DNA of 64,000 nucleotides from Mycobacteroides saopaulense (lineage in GTDB: Bacteria > Actinomycetota > Actinomycetes > Mycobacteriales > Mycobacteriaceae), in NCBI RefSeq assembly GCF_001456355.1, contig NZ_CP010271.1, positions 1,178,001-1,242,000 on the forward strand, in the 5' to 3' direction. Position numbers and translations under genes: made by a program. The notes under the pieces were generated by a model, which saw only the letters and a program-made list of their open reading frames with translations, ran no database searches and was not told the DNA's origin. Below, in pieces: positions 9,053 through 17,382 of the stretch (position 1 is the stretch's first letter; every line of letters begins with the position of its first letter).

Positions 9053-9991
9053 GTGAAACTCGGAGTGGCGATCGGCCGACCTCTCAGTGTTCAGAGCGAC
9101 ACCAACCTGGTCGACGCCTTCATCGCGCACGGACGACGAGTGGCCGATGCCGGGATCGACACGCTGTGGCTGGGGCAGATGTACCACTATGACGCGATCA
9201 CCATGGCCGCGATCGTCGGCCGCGCGGTTCCCGAAGTGACGGTGGGGGTTTCGGTCATTCCCATCAACCCTCGTCATCCCATCGAGGTGTCGGCGGCCGC
9301 CCAGACGGCACAGGCCGCCACCCATGGAAGATTTCAGCTGGGATTGGGGCTCGGAGCACCGGTGATCGAAGGTCCGAGCTACGGCCTGCGGGTGGACAAG
9401 CCGATACGTCGCCTGCGCGAATACCTCACAACGCTGCGGCAGCTCCTGGATGCCGGGACGGCCGACTTTCACGGTGAAACCCTGACCGTGGCACCGGAGT
9501 TCACCACCTCGCAGCCCGGCGGCGAAAACATCCCGGTGCTGGTGGCGGCCATGGCGCCGCAGGCGCTGCGTGCCACCGGGGAGCTGGCCGACGGCACGAT
9601 TCCGTTGCACGCCGGACCGCGGGCGCTCGATCGGCAGATCGTGCCGGTCATCAACGAGGCCGCCGAACGCGCCGGGCGGCCCCAGCCACGCGTCATCGCC
9701 GGGGTCGCCGTCGTCGTCACCTCCGATCCGCAACGGGTGCGAGCACTGGCCATCGAGGACATGGCCTTCTACGAGAACATCCCGTCATATCGGAAAGTGC
9801 TTGATGCCGAGGGTGTTCAGCACACCGGCGAATTGGCCATCATCGGCGACGAGCAGCACGTGGCCACCGAACTGCAGCGGTACTTCGACGCCGGGGCCAC
9901 CGAAGTCTTCGCCAGCCACACCGAGTTGGGTGGTCCGCAGGACGAGGCGCGCACCTTGGCGTTACTGGGCGAGCTGTCCCGCGGGAATTGA
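9053..9991 (+). CDS. LLM-class F420-dependent oxidoreductase
   Basis: 312 aa. Luciferase-like TIM barrel: KLGVAIGRPLS start, DTLWLGQMYHYDAITMAAIVGRAVPEVTVGVSVIPINPRHPIEVSAAAQTAQAATHGRFQLGLGLGAP (typical flavin/F420 face), IPVLVAAMAPQALRATGELADGTIPLHAGP. Such enzymes in mycobacteria use coenzyme F420; the substrate is not predictable. GTG 9053 is chosen because homology begins there; the reading frame runs open upstream to 8822 without similarity. Transcribed divergently from the AraC-type regulator. Confidence 0.8.
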   Translation: MKLGVAIGRPLSVQSDTNLVDAFIAHGRRVADAGIDTLWLGQMYHYDAITMAAIVGRAVPEVTVGVSVIPINPRHPIEVSAAAQTAQAATHGRFQLGLGLGAPVIEGPSYGLRVDKPIRRLREYLTTLRQLLDAGTADFHGETLTVAPEFTTSQPGGENIPVLVAAMAPQALRATGELADGTIPLHAGPRALDRQIVPVINEAAERAGRPQPRVIAGVAVVVTSDPQRVRALAIEDMAFYENIPSYRKVLDAEGVQHTGELAIIGDEQHVATELQRYFDAGATEVFASHTELGGPQDEARTLALLGELSRGN

Positions 9992-10006
9992 GTTGCCGGC
10001 GGCCCC

Positions 10007-10012
10007 TAGGCT
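10007..10012 (+). promoter_or_regulatory. Putative leaderless -10 element of the LOG gene pair
   Basis: TAGGCT lies 6 nt before GTG 10019, fitting leaderless transcription of the two-gene operon. Confidence 0.5.
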
Positions 10013-10018
10013 GGCAAC

Positions 10019-10771
10019 GTGCCCGAAAGTACCGAACCCCAGCTACACGGACCGGTTCAACTGCGCCGTGACCGCTGCGAGAACACCACCGCCGACCAAC
10101 GTTTGTTGGACACCCGAGACACCACCACCTGGACGCACACCGACCCGTGGCGGGTGCTGCGTATCCAGGGTGAATTCGTGGAAGGATTCGACGCACTCGC
10201 GGAAACCCCCAAGGCGGTAACGGTTTTCGGTTCAGCCAGGACCAAGCAAGATTCACCCGAATACCGATTGGGGCAGGCACTCGGGACTGCCCTGGTGGAT
10301 GCCGGATACGCCGTCATCACCGGTGGCGGACCCGGTGCCATGGAGGCCGCCAACCGCGGCGCCAGCGAATCGGGCGGCTATTCGGTGGGCCTGGGCATCG
10401 AGCTTCCCTTCGAACAGGGCCTCAACGAGTGGGTGGACCTGGGGATCAACTTCCGCTACTTCTTCGTCCGCAAGACGATGTTCGTCAAATACGCGCAGGC
10501 CTTCGTCTGTCTGCCCGGCGGATTCGGCACCCTCGACGAGCTCTTCGAAGCGCTCACCCTGGTGCAGACACGCAAGGTCACGCGGTTCCCGATCATTCTG
10601 CTGGGCACCGACTACTGGTCCGGACTGCTCGACTGGATCCGCGGCACGATGTTGCCCGCAGGCAAGGTCGGCGAGCAGGACATCGCGCTCCTCTCGGTGA
10701 CCGACAGTGTCGAAGAAGCCGTCCAGATCATCGTCAAATCCGCCGTCAACGGGAACGGGAGCCACCGATGA
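10019..10771 (+). CDS. LOG/TIGR00730-family Rossmann-fold protein
   Basis: 250 aa. Has VFGSARTKQDSPEY, the nucleotide-binding ITGGGPGAMEAANRGA and the hallmark FVCLPGGFGTLDELFEALTLVQ (PGGxGTxxE). These are the motifs of lysine-decarboxylase-like proteins now known as cytokinin-activating LOG phosphoribohydrolases. An ~70-residue N-terminal extension (LRRDRCENTTADQRLLDTRDTTTWTHTDPWRVLRIQGEFVEGF) is longer than in plain LOG proteins and typical of the bacterial group often found next to a second LOG gene. It overlaps the next LOG gene by ATGA. Confidence 0.85.
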   Translation: MPESTEPQLHGPVQLRRDRCENTTADQRLLDTRDTTTWTHTDPWRVLRIQGEFVEGFDALAETPKAVTVFGSARTKQDSPEYRLGQALGTALVDAGYAVITGGGPGAMEAANRGASESGGYSVGLGIELPFEQGLNEWVDLGINFRYFFVRKTMFVKYAQAFVCLPGGFGTLDELFEALTLVQTRKVTRFPIILLGTDYWSGLLDWIRGTMLPAGKVGEQDIALLSVTDSVEEAVQIIVKSAVNGNGSHR

Positions 10772-11310
10772 GTTGGTCGGTTTGTGTGTATTGCGCATCG
10801 GGGCCGCGTCATCCTGAGCTGCTGGATCTGGCCACTCGTCTGGGCACCGCCATCGCCGAGCGCGGATGGACCCTGGTGTCCGGGGGCGGCAATGTGTCGG
10901 CCATGGGAGCCGTCGCCCAGGCCGCGCGGGCGGCCGGTGGACGCACCATCGGTGTCATCCCGAAAACGCTGGTTCATCGCGAAGTCGCCGACACCGACGC
11001 CGACGAACTGGTCGTCACCACCACCATGCGCGAACGCAAGCAGATCATGGAGGACCGCTCGGACGCGTTCATCACCTTGCCCGGTGGGATCGGCACCCTT
11101 GAAGAGGTTTTCGAGACCTGGACGGCCGGTTACCTGGGCTTACACGAGAAGCCTGTGGTCCTGCTGGACCCCGATGGTCACTACACCGGACTGCTGCGCT
11201 GGCTCGACGAACTGCAGGGCAAGGGCTACGTGGCGGCACCCGCCCGGGACCGGCTGCTGGTGCACACCGAGATCGCCGCAGCCTTGGATGCGTGTAAACC
11301 GACGGATTGA
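10768..11310 (+). CDS. LOG-type nucleoside 5'-monophosphate phosphoribohydrolase (Rv1205-like)
   Basis: 180 aa, standard LOG length. SVCVYCASGP start, LVSGGGNVSAMGAVAQAARAAGG nucleotide loop, RERKQIMEDRSDAFITLPGGIGTLEEVFETWTAGYLGLHEKPVVLLD with the PGGxGTxxE signature. The M. tuberculosis homologue Rv1205 cleaves cytokinin nucleotides and is a proteasome substrate whose build-up yields toxic aldehydes; that role is known for the family, not shown here. Starts inside the stop of the upstream paralogue (4-bp ATGA overlap). Confidence 0.87.
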   Translation: MSWSVCVYCASGPRHPELLDLATRLGTAIAERGWTLVSGGGNVSAMGAVAQAARAAGGRTIGVIPKTLVHREVADTDADELVVTTTMRERKQIMEDRSDAFITLPGGIGTLEEVFETWTAGYLGLHEKPVVLLDPDGHYTGLLRWLDELQGKGYVAAPARDRLLVHTEIAAALDACKPTD

Positions 11311-11371
11311 CGGGGCCTTACCGTTCGTCAACAATGCGGTGAGCCAATTGCCTACTGGGCGGTAAGAACGT

Positions 11372-11395
11372 GGATGAGCCGCTAGCGGGAAGACC
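11372..11395 (-). repeat. Single dispersed copy of the 33-bp-array core
   Basis: Read on the minus strand this is GGTCTTCC, CGCT, AGCGGCTCATCC: the same core as the array before fadD36, with changes in the middle. It lies 18 bp before the fadD6 start, in opposite orientation to fadD6. Confidence 0.7.
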
Positions 11396-11413
11396 GAGTA
11401 CAGGGAGAACCAG

Positions 11414-13204
11414 ATGTCCGCAAGCAGCGCCATTCCGTCGAATCCCCGTGATCGGGTGCACCTGACCGAGGTTCTGGCGCAGCTACCGGGCATGGCGCTT
11501 GACCTGCCGATCCTGGCGCGCGGCATCCTCAGCGGCATCAAGTCCAACCCGAAGGGGCGTTGGTCGATCGGCGCGCTCTTCGCCGAGCGGGCCGCCAAGC
11601 ACGCCGACCGTGTGTTCTTGCGTTTCGAGGGCAACGACATCACCTATGCGCAGGCCAACGCCACCGCCAATCGGTACGCCGCCACGCTGGCCTCACATGG
11701 CGTGGGGCGCGGTGACGTCGTCGGCATCATGTTGCGTAACTCGCCGCAGACCGTGCTGCTGATGCTGGCCACCGTGAAGCTCGGCGCCATCGCCGGAATG
11801 CTCAACTACAACCAGCGCGGCCACGTGCTGGCGCACAGCATCGGGCTGCTCGATTCCAAACTGTTGATCAGTGAGGCCGAGTTCGTCGACCCCATCAACG
11901 AATCCGGTGCCAACGTGATCTCGCTGCTGACCGGCGACGAGTTGGACCGCGCCTCGGTGCTGGCGCCGACCACCAACCCCGCCGCCACCGACGCCGTGAT
12001 GACCAAGGATCGCGCGTTCTACATCTTCACCTCGGGCACCACGGGACTGCCCAAAGCCAGTGTCATGACGCACTACCGGTGGCTGCGCGGCATGTCCGGT
12101 GTCGGCGACATGGCGCTGCGGCTGCGTCCCAACGACGTGCTGTACAGCTGTCTGCCGCTGTACCACAACAACGCCCTGACCCTGGCCGTGTCGACCACCA
12201 TCAATGCCGGTGCCACGCTGGCGATCGGCAAGTCGTTCTCGGTGTCGCGATTCTGGGACGAGGTCATCGCCAGCCGCGCAACCGCTTTCATCTACATCGG
12301 TGAGCTGTGCCGCTACCTGCTCAACCAGCCGGCCAAGCCCACCGACCGGCAGCACAAGGTGCGCGTGATCATCGGCAACGGGTTGCGGCCCGAGCTGTGG
12401 GGTGAGTTCACCCACCGCTTCGGTATCAAGCGAGTCTGCGAGTTCTACTCGGCCAGCGAGTCCAACACCGCATTCGTCAACGCCCTCAACATCGACCGCA
12501 CCGTCGGCATCTGCCCGATGCCCATCGCGTACGTCAAGTACGACGTGGAAACCGGTGAACCACTGAGGAACTCGAAGGGCTACCTGACGAAGGTCGGCGC
12601 CGGAGAAGCCGGCCTGCTGATCAGCAAGGTCACCAACCTGGCCCCGTTCGACGGGTACACCGATCCGACTGCTTCCGAGAAGAAGCTGGTGCGTGACGCC
12701 TTCAAAAAGGGTGACACCTGGTTCAACACAGGCGATCTCATGCGCAACCTGGGCTGGGGGCACGCCGCCTTCGGCGATCGGCTCGGCGACACCTTCCGGT
12801 GGAAGGGCGAGAACGTCGCGACCACCGAGGTGGAAGGTGCGCTCGATCACGCCGACGCCATCGAGGAGGCCACGGTCTTCGGTGTCGAGGTACCCGGCAC
12901 CGACGGTCGCGCCGGTATGGCAGCCATCAAGCTGCACGACGGCGCCGAGTTCGATCCAAAGGCATTGAGCGACATCGTGTACCAGTACCTACCCGCCTAC
13001 GCGATGCCGCTGTTCGTCAGGATCGTGGACAGCCTGGAGCACACCACCACCTTCAAGAGCCGCAAGGTGGAACTGCGCAATGAGGCCTACGGCGAGGAGA
13101 TCACCGATCCGCTGTACGTGCTTGCTGGCCGCGCGGAGGGCTACGTCCCGTTCTACCCCGAGTACGCCGGCGAGGTCGCCGGCGGCCAGCGTCCCAAGGG
13201 ATAG
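11414..13204 (+). CDS. fadD6: Long/very-long-chain acyl-CoA synthetase FadD6
   Basis: 596 aa, the size of M. tuberculosis FadD6 (Rv1206). AMP-binding P-loop FIFTSGTTGLPKASVMTHYRWLRG at ~200-223; FYSASESNTAFVN (A5 region); NTGDLMRNLGWGHAAFGDRLGDTFRWKGENVATTEVEGAL (A7/A8); a C-terminal AMP-binding tail VELRNEAYGEEITDPLYVL. The SNTAFVN and RIGDTFRWKGENV forms are those of the FATP/VLACS branch, which couples fatty acid uptake to activation. A good ribosome site (AGGGAG, 6 nt) precedes ATG 11414. A copy of the dispersed repeat sits just upstream. Confidence 0.92.
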   Translation: MSASSAIPSNPRDRVHLTEVLAQLPGMALDLPILARGILSGIKSNPKGRWSIGALFAERAAKHADRVFLRFEGNDITYAQANATANRYAATLASHGVGRGDVVGIMLRNSPQTVLLMLATVKLGAIAGMLNYNQRGHVLAHSIGLLDSKLLISEAEFVDPINESGANVISLLTGDELDRASVLAPTTNPAATDAVMTKDRAFYIFTSGTTGLPKASVMTHYRWLRGMSGVGDMALRLRPNDVLYSCLPLYHNNALTLAVSTTINAGATLAIGKSFSVSRFWDEVIASRATAFIYIGELCRYLLNQPAKPTDRQHKVRVIIGNGLRPELWGEFTHRFGIKRVCEFYSASESNTAFVNALNIDRTVGICPMPIAYVKYDVETGEPLRNSKGYLTKVGAGEAGLLISKVTNLAPFDGYTDPTASEKKLVRDAFKKGDTWFNTGDLMRNLGWGHAAFGDRLGDTFRWKGENVATTEVEGALDHADAIEEATVFGVEVPGTDGRAGMAAIKLHDGAEFDPKALSDIVYQYLPAYAMPLFVRIVDSLEHTTTFKSRKVELRNEAYGEEITDPLYVLAGRAEGYVPFYPEYAGEVAGGQRPKG

Positions 13205-13229
13205 GGGTTCGGCGGGTTAGTGTTCCCGC

Positions 13230-13562
13230 GTGGGAGTTAGCCGACGGGTTCGTGCGTCGCGGCGTCGTCAACGTCGGGTGAAGCTCGCCGACAACGACCT
13301 CACCGACCAGGAATGGTCTGCGCTGGTGCAGGCGTGGGGTGGCTGCGCCTACTGCGGCGCGACAGACGCGGCGCTGCAACGGGACTGCGTGCAGCCGATC
13401 TCGCGCGGCGGGCGCTACACCCGCTCCAATGTGGTGCCGGCGTGCCCGTCGTGCAATTCCAGCAAGTGCAACGCCGAGGTGACCAGCTGGATGCGGCGCA
13501 AGCGACTGGACGAGACGGCGTTTCTGCGTCGCTACCTGGAGATCAGCCGGGCGCCGGCTTAG
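13230..13562 (+). CDS. HNH endonuclease-domain protein
   Basis: 110 aa. Basic N-terminus (SRRVRASRRRQRRVKLADNDL), then a compact HNH fold: CAYCGATDAALQRDCVQPISRGGRYTRSNVVPACPSCNSSKCNAEVTSWM. Two CxxC pairs (CAYC, CPSC) would bind structural zinc; in QRDCVQPISRGG a cysteine/valine replaces the more usual DHxxP, so the first catalytic His is not obvious and activity is uncertain. GTG 13230 has TAGTGT 6 nt upstream. Its stop overlaps the stop of the convergent epimerase gene (13559-13562). Confidence 0.78.
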   Translation: MGVSRRVRASRRRQRRVKLADNDLTDQEWSALVQAWGGCAYCGATDAALQRDCVQPISRGGRYTRSNVVPACPSCNSSKCNAEVTSWMRRKRLDETAFLRRYLEISRAPA

Positions 13563-14536
13563 GTGGTGTACACGCCGGTCGGCTCGTCGTGGTAGCCCTT
13601 GGCGCCGATCTCGCGGGCCAACGGACTGCGAAAATCCTCCTCTGCGGCAAGGCAATCGAGGATATGGCGATAGTCGTAGCGTGGCGTCCAGCCCAGTTCG
13701 GTGCGAGCCCTGGTGTTGACGTAGACCCGGTCGATCGCGGGAAACATGGACCATCCGCGCGCCGCGTACAGATTGGGCTGTTCGGGGAAGTGTTGAGCCA
13801 CCACCGCCGGTGCATCGGTGCGTAGTTGCGCGATATCGGTGCGGGAGAAAGGCGTCGTCGCCGAGACCACGTACTTGGCCCAGCCGAGGTCGGGGGCGCG
13901 TTCGGCCGCCAGTAGGTGTGCCTCGACGACGTCGGCCAGATCCACCCGGCGATAGAGGTACTCGTTGGCCTTCAGGTTCTGGTCGCTGTAGGCCGCCCGC
14001 GCCTGGGTGTTGTCGTCCTGTTCGGGAAAGAACCGCGAGGTGCGCAGCACGATGACCGGCAGGCCGCTGCCTTGATGGACCACCTGCGCGATGTCCTCGG
14101 CGGCGGTCTTGGTGGCGCCGTAGATGTTCTTGGGCACCGGTGCTACGTCCTCGGTGATCCATGCCGCCTCCTGGGCGCCGATGAGGGCATGGCCGAACGC
14201 GCTGGTGGTGCTGGTGTAGACGAAGCCGCGCACCTGCGCGGCGACCGCCGCTTCCAGCAGCGTCAGCGTGCCCGCGATGTTGGTCTCTACGAAGTCGGCG
14301 CGTGCATGCGATCCGACATGCGGTTTGTGCAGGGTCGCGGTGTGCAGCACCGAGGTCACCCCGGCCATGGCGGCGCTCACCAGCTCAGGGTCGGTGATCG
14401 AACCGACGAAATCGGTGACCGGGCCCGCGGCGATGTCGATCCCGGTCACGTCGGCGCCACCTCGGCGCAGCGTGCGCACCAGGGCCTCCCCGAGATGGCC
14501 TGAGGATCCGGTGACCAGGAATCGGTTCTCGCTCAT
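13559..14536 (-). CDS. NAD(P)-dependent epimerase/dehydratase (extended SDR)
   Basis: 325 aa. N-terminal Rossmann motif FLVTGSSGHLGEALVRTLRRGG (GxxGxxG) and Asp in TGIDIA for nucleotide ribose; active site Ser/Thr in YTSTTSAFG and the YxxxK in NIYGATKTAAED. C-terminal substrate domain ends GWTPRYDYRHILDCLAAEED. Typical of sugar-nucleotide or related epimerases/dehydratases; the substrate is not indicated. ATG 14536 begins the Rossmann strand at once; CAGTAT 6 nt before it could be a leaderless -10. Antiparallel to folP2, 132 bp away. Confidence 0.83.
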   Translation of the reverse strand: MSENRFLVTGSSGHLGEALVRTLRRGGADVTGIDIAAGPVTDFVGSITDPELVSAAMAGVTSVLHTATLHKPHVGSHARADFVETNIAGTLTLLEAAVAAQVRGFVYTSTTSAFGHALIGAQEAAWITEDVAPVPKNIYGATKTAAEDIAQVVHQGSGLPVIVLRTSRFFPEQDDNTQARAAYSDQNLKANEYLYRRVDLADVVEAHLLAAERAPDLGWAKYVVSATTPFSRTDIAQLRTDAPAVVAQHFPEQPNLYAARGWSMFPAIDRVYVNTRARTELGWTPRYDYRHILDCLAAEEDFRSPLAREIGAKGYHDEPTGVYTT

Positions 14537-14668
14537 GTGCTCATACTGCCCAGGCTGGCAAGTCATTTCGCTCGCCCAGGGTGACGCGGCTGCGCGCAAT
14601 GGGGCCAGATTTCGCTGTGGCCTCACACTCGGCGCGAGCAGGGCCGGATCGGCCTGCACAATGAGAAC

Positions 14669-15544
14669 GTGCTGGAGACGTTCTGCGGGCGACCCGTCCG
14701 CACCGATCGTGCCCTCATCATGGCGATCGTCAACCGCACACCGGACTCCTTCTACGACCGCGGGGCCACCTTCACCGATGAGGCCGCGCAGGCCGCCGTG
14801 CACAAAGCGGTGGCCGACGGCGCCGATGTGGTGGACATCGGGGGCGTCAAGGCAGGCCCGGGGGAGAACGTCGATGCCGACGCCGAGATCGCGCGCGTGG
14901 TGCCCTTCATCGAGTGGGTGCGCGATGCGCACCCCGACCTGCTGATCAGCGTCGACACCTGGCGGGCCGAAGTGGCAGAGAAGGCCTGCGCGGCGGGGGC
15001 CGACCTGATCAACGACACCTGGGCCGGGGCAGACCCCGAGCTCCCTGCCGTGGCAGCCGCTCATGGTGCCGGACTGGTGTGCTCGCACACCGGTGGGGCG
15101 ATACCTCGTACCCGGCCGTTTCGCGTCAACTACGGAGCTGAGGTCGACGGTGTTGTGCGGGCTGTGCTCGACGAGGTGACCGCCTCCGCCGAGCGTGCGG
15201 TAGCTCTCGGGGTATCCAAAGACGCGATTCTGATCGATCCGACGCATGACTTCGGCAAAAATACGTTCCACGGTCTCGCTTTGTTGCGCCATGTAAACGA
15301 TCTCGTTAATACCGGGTGGCCCGTGTTGATGGCGTTGAGCAACAAGGATTTCATCGGGGAGACTCTTGGTGTGGGACTGACGGAACGACTCGAAGGCACT
15401 CTCGCCGCCACCGCGTTGGCGGCGGCGGCCGGTGCCCGCATGTTCCGGGTCCATGAAGTCGGGCCCACACGCCGCACGCTGGAGATGGTGGGTTCCATCG
15501 TCGGAACTCGCCCACCGGCGCGAACAGTGAGGGGGTTGGCATGA
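14669..15544 (+). CDS. folP2: FolP2-type dihydropteroate synthase homologue
   Basis: 291 aa. DHPS TIM barrel: ALIMAIVNRTPDSFYDRG (pterin loop), ADVVDIGGVKAGPGE, LLISVDTWRAEVAEKACAAGADLINDTWAG, ILIDPTHDFGKNTFHGLALLRHV. In true FolP1 enzymes these loops read differently around the sulphonamide site; mycobacterial FolP2 proteins (Rv1207) are reported to lack DHPS activity, and this copy has the FolP2 features and the FolP2 neighbour gpgS. CACAAT 6 nt before GTG 14669 could be a leaderless -10. Coupled to gpgS by ATGA, suggesting a role connected with methylglucose lipopolysaccharide rather than folate (inference). Confidence 0.85.
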   Translation: MLETFCGRPVRTDRALIMAIVNRTPDSFYDRGATFTDEAAQAAVHKAVADGADVVDIGGVKAGPGENVDADAEIARVVPFIEWVRDAHPDLLISVDTWRAEVAEKACAAGADLINDTWAGADPELPAVAAAHGAGLVCSHTGGAIPRTRPFRVNYGAEVDGVVRAVLDEVTASAERAVALGVSKDAILIDPTHDFGKNTFHGLALLRHVNDLVNTGWPVLMALSNKDFIGETLGVGLTERLEGTLAATALAAAAGARMFRVHEVGPTRRTLEMVGSIVGTRPPARTVRGLA

Positions 15545-16464
15545 CCTCGACAATTGGCATCGATCCGAGCTGGCTGGACACCCACAGCTGGAACCGGCCC
15601 GAGTGGACGGTCGATCAGCTCATCGCCGCGAAGAAGGGCCGCACCGTCTCGGTGGTACTGCCCGCGCTCAACGAGCAGGAAACCGTTGCGGCCGTCATCG
15701 ACACCATCAGTCCGTTGTTGGGCGGTCTGGTGGATGAGCTGATCGTGCTGGACTCGGGCTCCACCGATGACACCGCGATCCGGGCCGTGGCCGCGGGAGC
15801 GCGGGTGGTCAGCCGTGAACAGGCGCTGCCCGAGGTGCCGCCCAATCCCGGCAAGGGCGAGGTGCTGTGGCGATCGGTGGCCGCGACCACCGGTGACCTC
15901 ATCGCGTTCGTCGACTCCGATCTGATCGACCCCGACCCGATGTTCGTGCCGCATCTGCTCGGCCCGCTGCTGTTGGGTCAGGGCATTCACCTCGTCAAGG
16001 GTTTCTACCGGCGCCCGCTCAAGGTCAGTGGGTCCGAGGACGCCAACGGCGGTGGGCGGGTGACCGAGCTGGTGGCCCGGCCGATGCTCGCGGCTCTGCG
16101 GCCGGAACTCAGTTGTGTCGTGCAGCCGTTGGGCGGCGAGTACGCGGGTACCCGCGAGCTGTTGTCCTCAGTGCCGTTCGCGCCCGGATACGGTGTGGAG
16201 ATCGGCCTGCTCATCGACACCTACGACAAGCTGGGACTGAACTCCATCGCCCAGGTGAATCTGGGCGTACGTAGCCACCGCAATCGGCCGCTGGTCGAGC
16301 TCGGGGTGATGAGCCGGCAGGTGATGGCGACCATGCTGTCGCGCTGCGGGATTCCGGACTCCGGGGTGGGTATCACCCAGTTCTTCGCCGACGGCGACGG
16401 GTTTACCCCGCGCAGTTCGACGGTCTCGCTGGACGACCGTCCGCCGATGAACACCCTGCGCTGA
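15541..16464 (+). CDS. gpgS: Glucosyl-3-phosphoglycerate synthase
   Basis: 307 aa. GT-A fold glycosyltransferase (GT81) that transfers glucose from UDP- or GDP-glucose to 3-phosphoglycerate, the first step of methylglucose lipopolysaccharide synthesis. Seen: VSVVLPALNEQETVAAVID, ELIVLDSGSTDDTAIRA, GKGEVLWRSVAATTGDLIAFVDSDLID (metal-binding DSD), QPLGGEYAGTRELLSSVPFAPGYGVEIGLLIDTY and LGVRSHRNRPLVELG (donor and catalytic loops). Slightly shorter than M. tuberculosis Rv1208 (324 aa). Starts within the folP2 stop. Confidence 0.94.
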   Translation: MTSTIGIDPSWLDTHSWNRPEWTVDQLIAAKKGRTVSVVLPALNEQETVAAVIDTISPLLGGLVDELIVLDSGSTDDTAIRAVAAGARVVSREQALPEVPPNPGKGEVLWRSVAATTGDLIAFVDSDLIDPDPMFVPHLLGPLLLGQGIHLVKGFYRRPLKVSGSEDANGGGRVTELVARPMLAALRPELSCVVQPLGGEYAGTRELLSSVPFAPGYGVEIGLLIDTYDKLGLNSIAQVNLGVRSHRNRPLVELGVMSRQVMATMLSRCGIPDSGVGITQFFADGDGFTPRSSTVSLDDRPPMNTLR

Positions 16465-16517
16465 GTGCATACCGCACGCAGACATATCGGGTAGATCGCC
16501 CGCACCCGGTATGCACT
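16464..16517. terminator. Inverted repeat between convergent gpgS and PPOX-like gene
   Basis: Perfect 11-bp arms AGTGCATACCG (16464-16474) and CGGTATGCACT (16507-16517) flank a 32-nt loop, beginning on the last base of the gpgS stop. No U-tract. May end transcription from both sides; the long loop makes this tentative. Confidence 0.4.
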
Positions 16518-16526
16518 CGAGGATGC

Positions 16527-17018
16527 TCAGGTCTTCTGGATCTCACGTTCTCCCGCGGCGGGTGACCACACGGTGACGATCATGTGGTCGTCGTCGAGAC
16601 GTACCGCCGAGGCTCCCTGGATGTCCGCGACATAGAACGGTGCGAACCGTCGTCCGCGCAGATCGAATCCGATGGTGGCGTAGAGATGTTCGGCGAAGGC
16701 GGCGTGTAGGTCGATGTCCTGCTCGTCGTGCACGATGCCCCAAACCTTCGCGTCACCCTCGCCGATGTGGGTGTCGACGGTGGCGGTGTGCAGCTCGAAA
16801 CGGGGATCACGGGCAAGATCTGCGAGCTTGGCGGTACCGGGCATGCCGCCGACGATGAGCCGACCTTGAAAGATGCGTGGTTCCATCGGGCTGATCCGCG
16901 GGGCCCCGCCGCGGCGGAGGGTCGACAGGAAGCACAGGTTGCGCGTGGCGGCGTGGCGGCGCCGAAACACTTCGGCGATGGTCGGAGCCTGCCGCGTGAA
17001 CTCGTGCCAGGAGGTCAT
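16527..17018 (-). CDS. Pyridoxamine 5'-phosphate oxidase-like (PPOX) flavin/F420-binding family protein
   Basis: 163 aa. Split-barrel features: FRRRHAATRNLCFLSTLRRGGAPRISPMEPRIFQGRLIVGGMPGTAKLADLARDPRFELHTATVD, then HVGEGD-like KVWGIVHDEQDI and YVADIQGASAVRLDDDHMIVTVWSP. This is the shape of actinobacterial proteins that bind FMN, F420 or biliverdin; the cofactor cannot be chosen. ATG 17018 is used; the open frame upstream runs antisense through the next gene and has no similarity. Divergent from the DivIVA-like gene with only 19 bp between starts. Confidence 0.7.
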   Translation of the reverse strand: MTSWHEFTRQAPTIAEVFRRRHAATRNLCFLSTLRRGGAPRISPMEPRIFQGRLIVGGMPGTAKLADLARDPRFELHTATVDTHIGEGDAKVWGIVHDEQDIDLHAAFAEHLYATIGFDLRGRRFAPFYVADIQGASAVRLDDDHMIVTVWSPAAGEREIQKT

Positions 17019-17037
17019 GGCCCCACGGTAGGTCGCG

Positions 17038-17382
17038 ATGTCGGACCTCGCTGGCAAGATCGGTGTCGTGACGTTCGCACTGACGTATCTGCTGGTTCTC
17101 ATCGCGGTGGCCGCGGTGTTGTTCGTGCTCGGCTCGATGCTGTTCGGTCGTGGGGAGGCGCTGCCCCCGCTGCCCAAGGGCACCACTGCCACCGTGCTGC
17201 CTGCCGAGAAGGTGACGGGCACGGATGTGGATGCCGTCAAGTTCTCCCTGGTGTTCCGCGGGTACAAGGCCAGCGAGGTCGACTGGGTGTTGGATCGGCT
17301 TGCCCGTCAGATCGACGAGTTGCGCGCCGAACTCGACGAGGCGCAGGGCGTGCGAGCCAGTGTTGAAGCCGATGCCCGGTAA
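17038..17382 (+). CDS. DivIVA-domain membrane protein (Rv1209-like)
   Basis: 114 aa. One membrane helix at ~12-34 (TFALTYLLVLIAVAAVLFVLGSMLF), then GRGEALPPLPKGTTATVLPAEKVTGTDVDAVKFSLVFRGYKASEVDWVLDRLARQIDELRAELDEA, the DivIVA/Wag31-type motif FRGYKxSEVDxxLDRL followed by a short coiled coil. Such small proteins may help place growth-pole complexes, but no function is established. GTG 17068, just before the helix, is an alternative start. tagA begins inside its 3' end. Confidence 0.75.
   Translation: MSDLAGKIGVVTFALTYLLVLIAVAAVLFVLGSMLFGRGEALPPLPKGTTATVLPAEKVTGTDVDAVKFSLVFRGYKASEVDWVLDRLARQIDELRAELDEAQGVRASVEADAR

Noticed and set aside
13559..15553. Epimerase extended to 664 aa
   Set aside because: The extra N-terminal part is antisense to folP2; Rossmann homology and ATG 14536 define the start.
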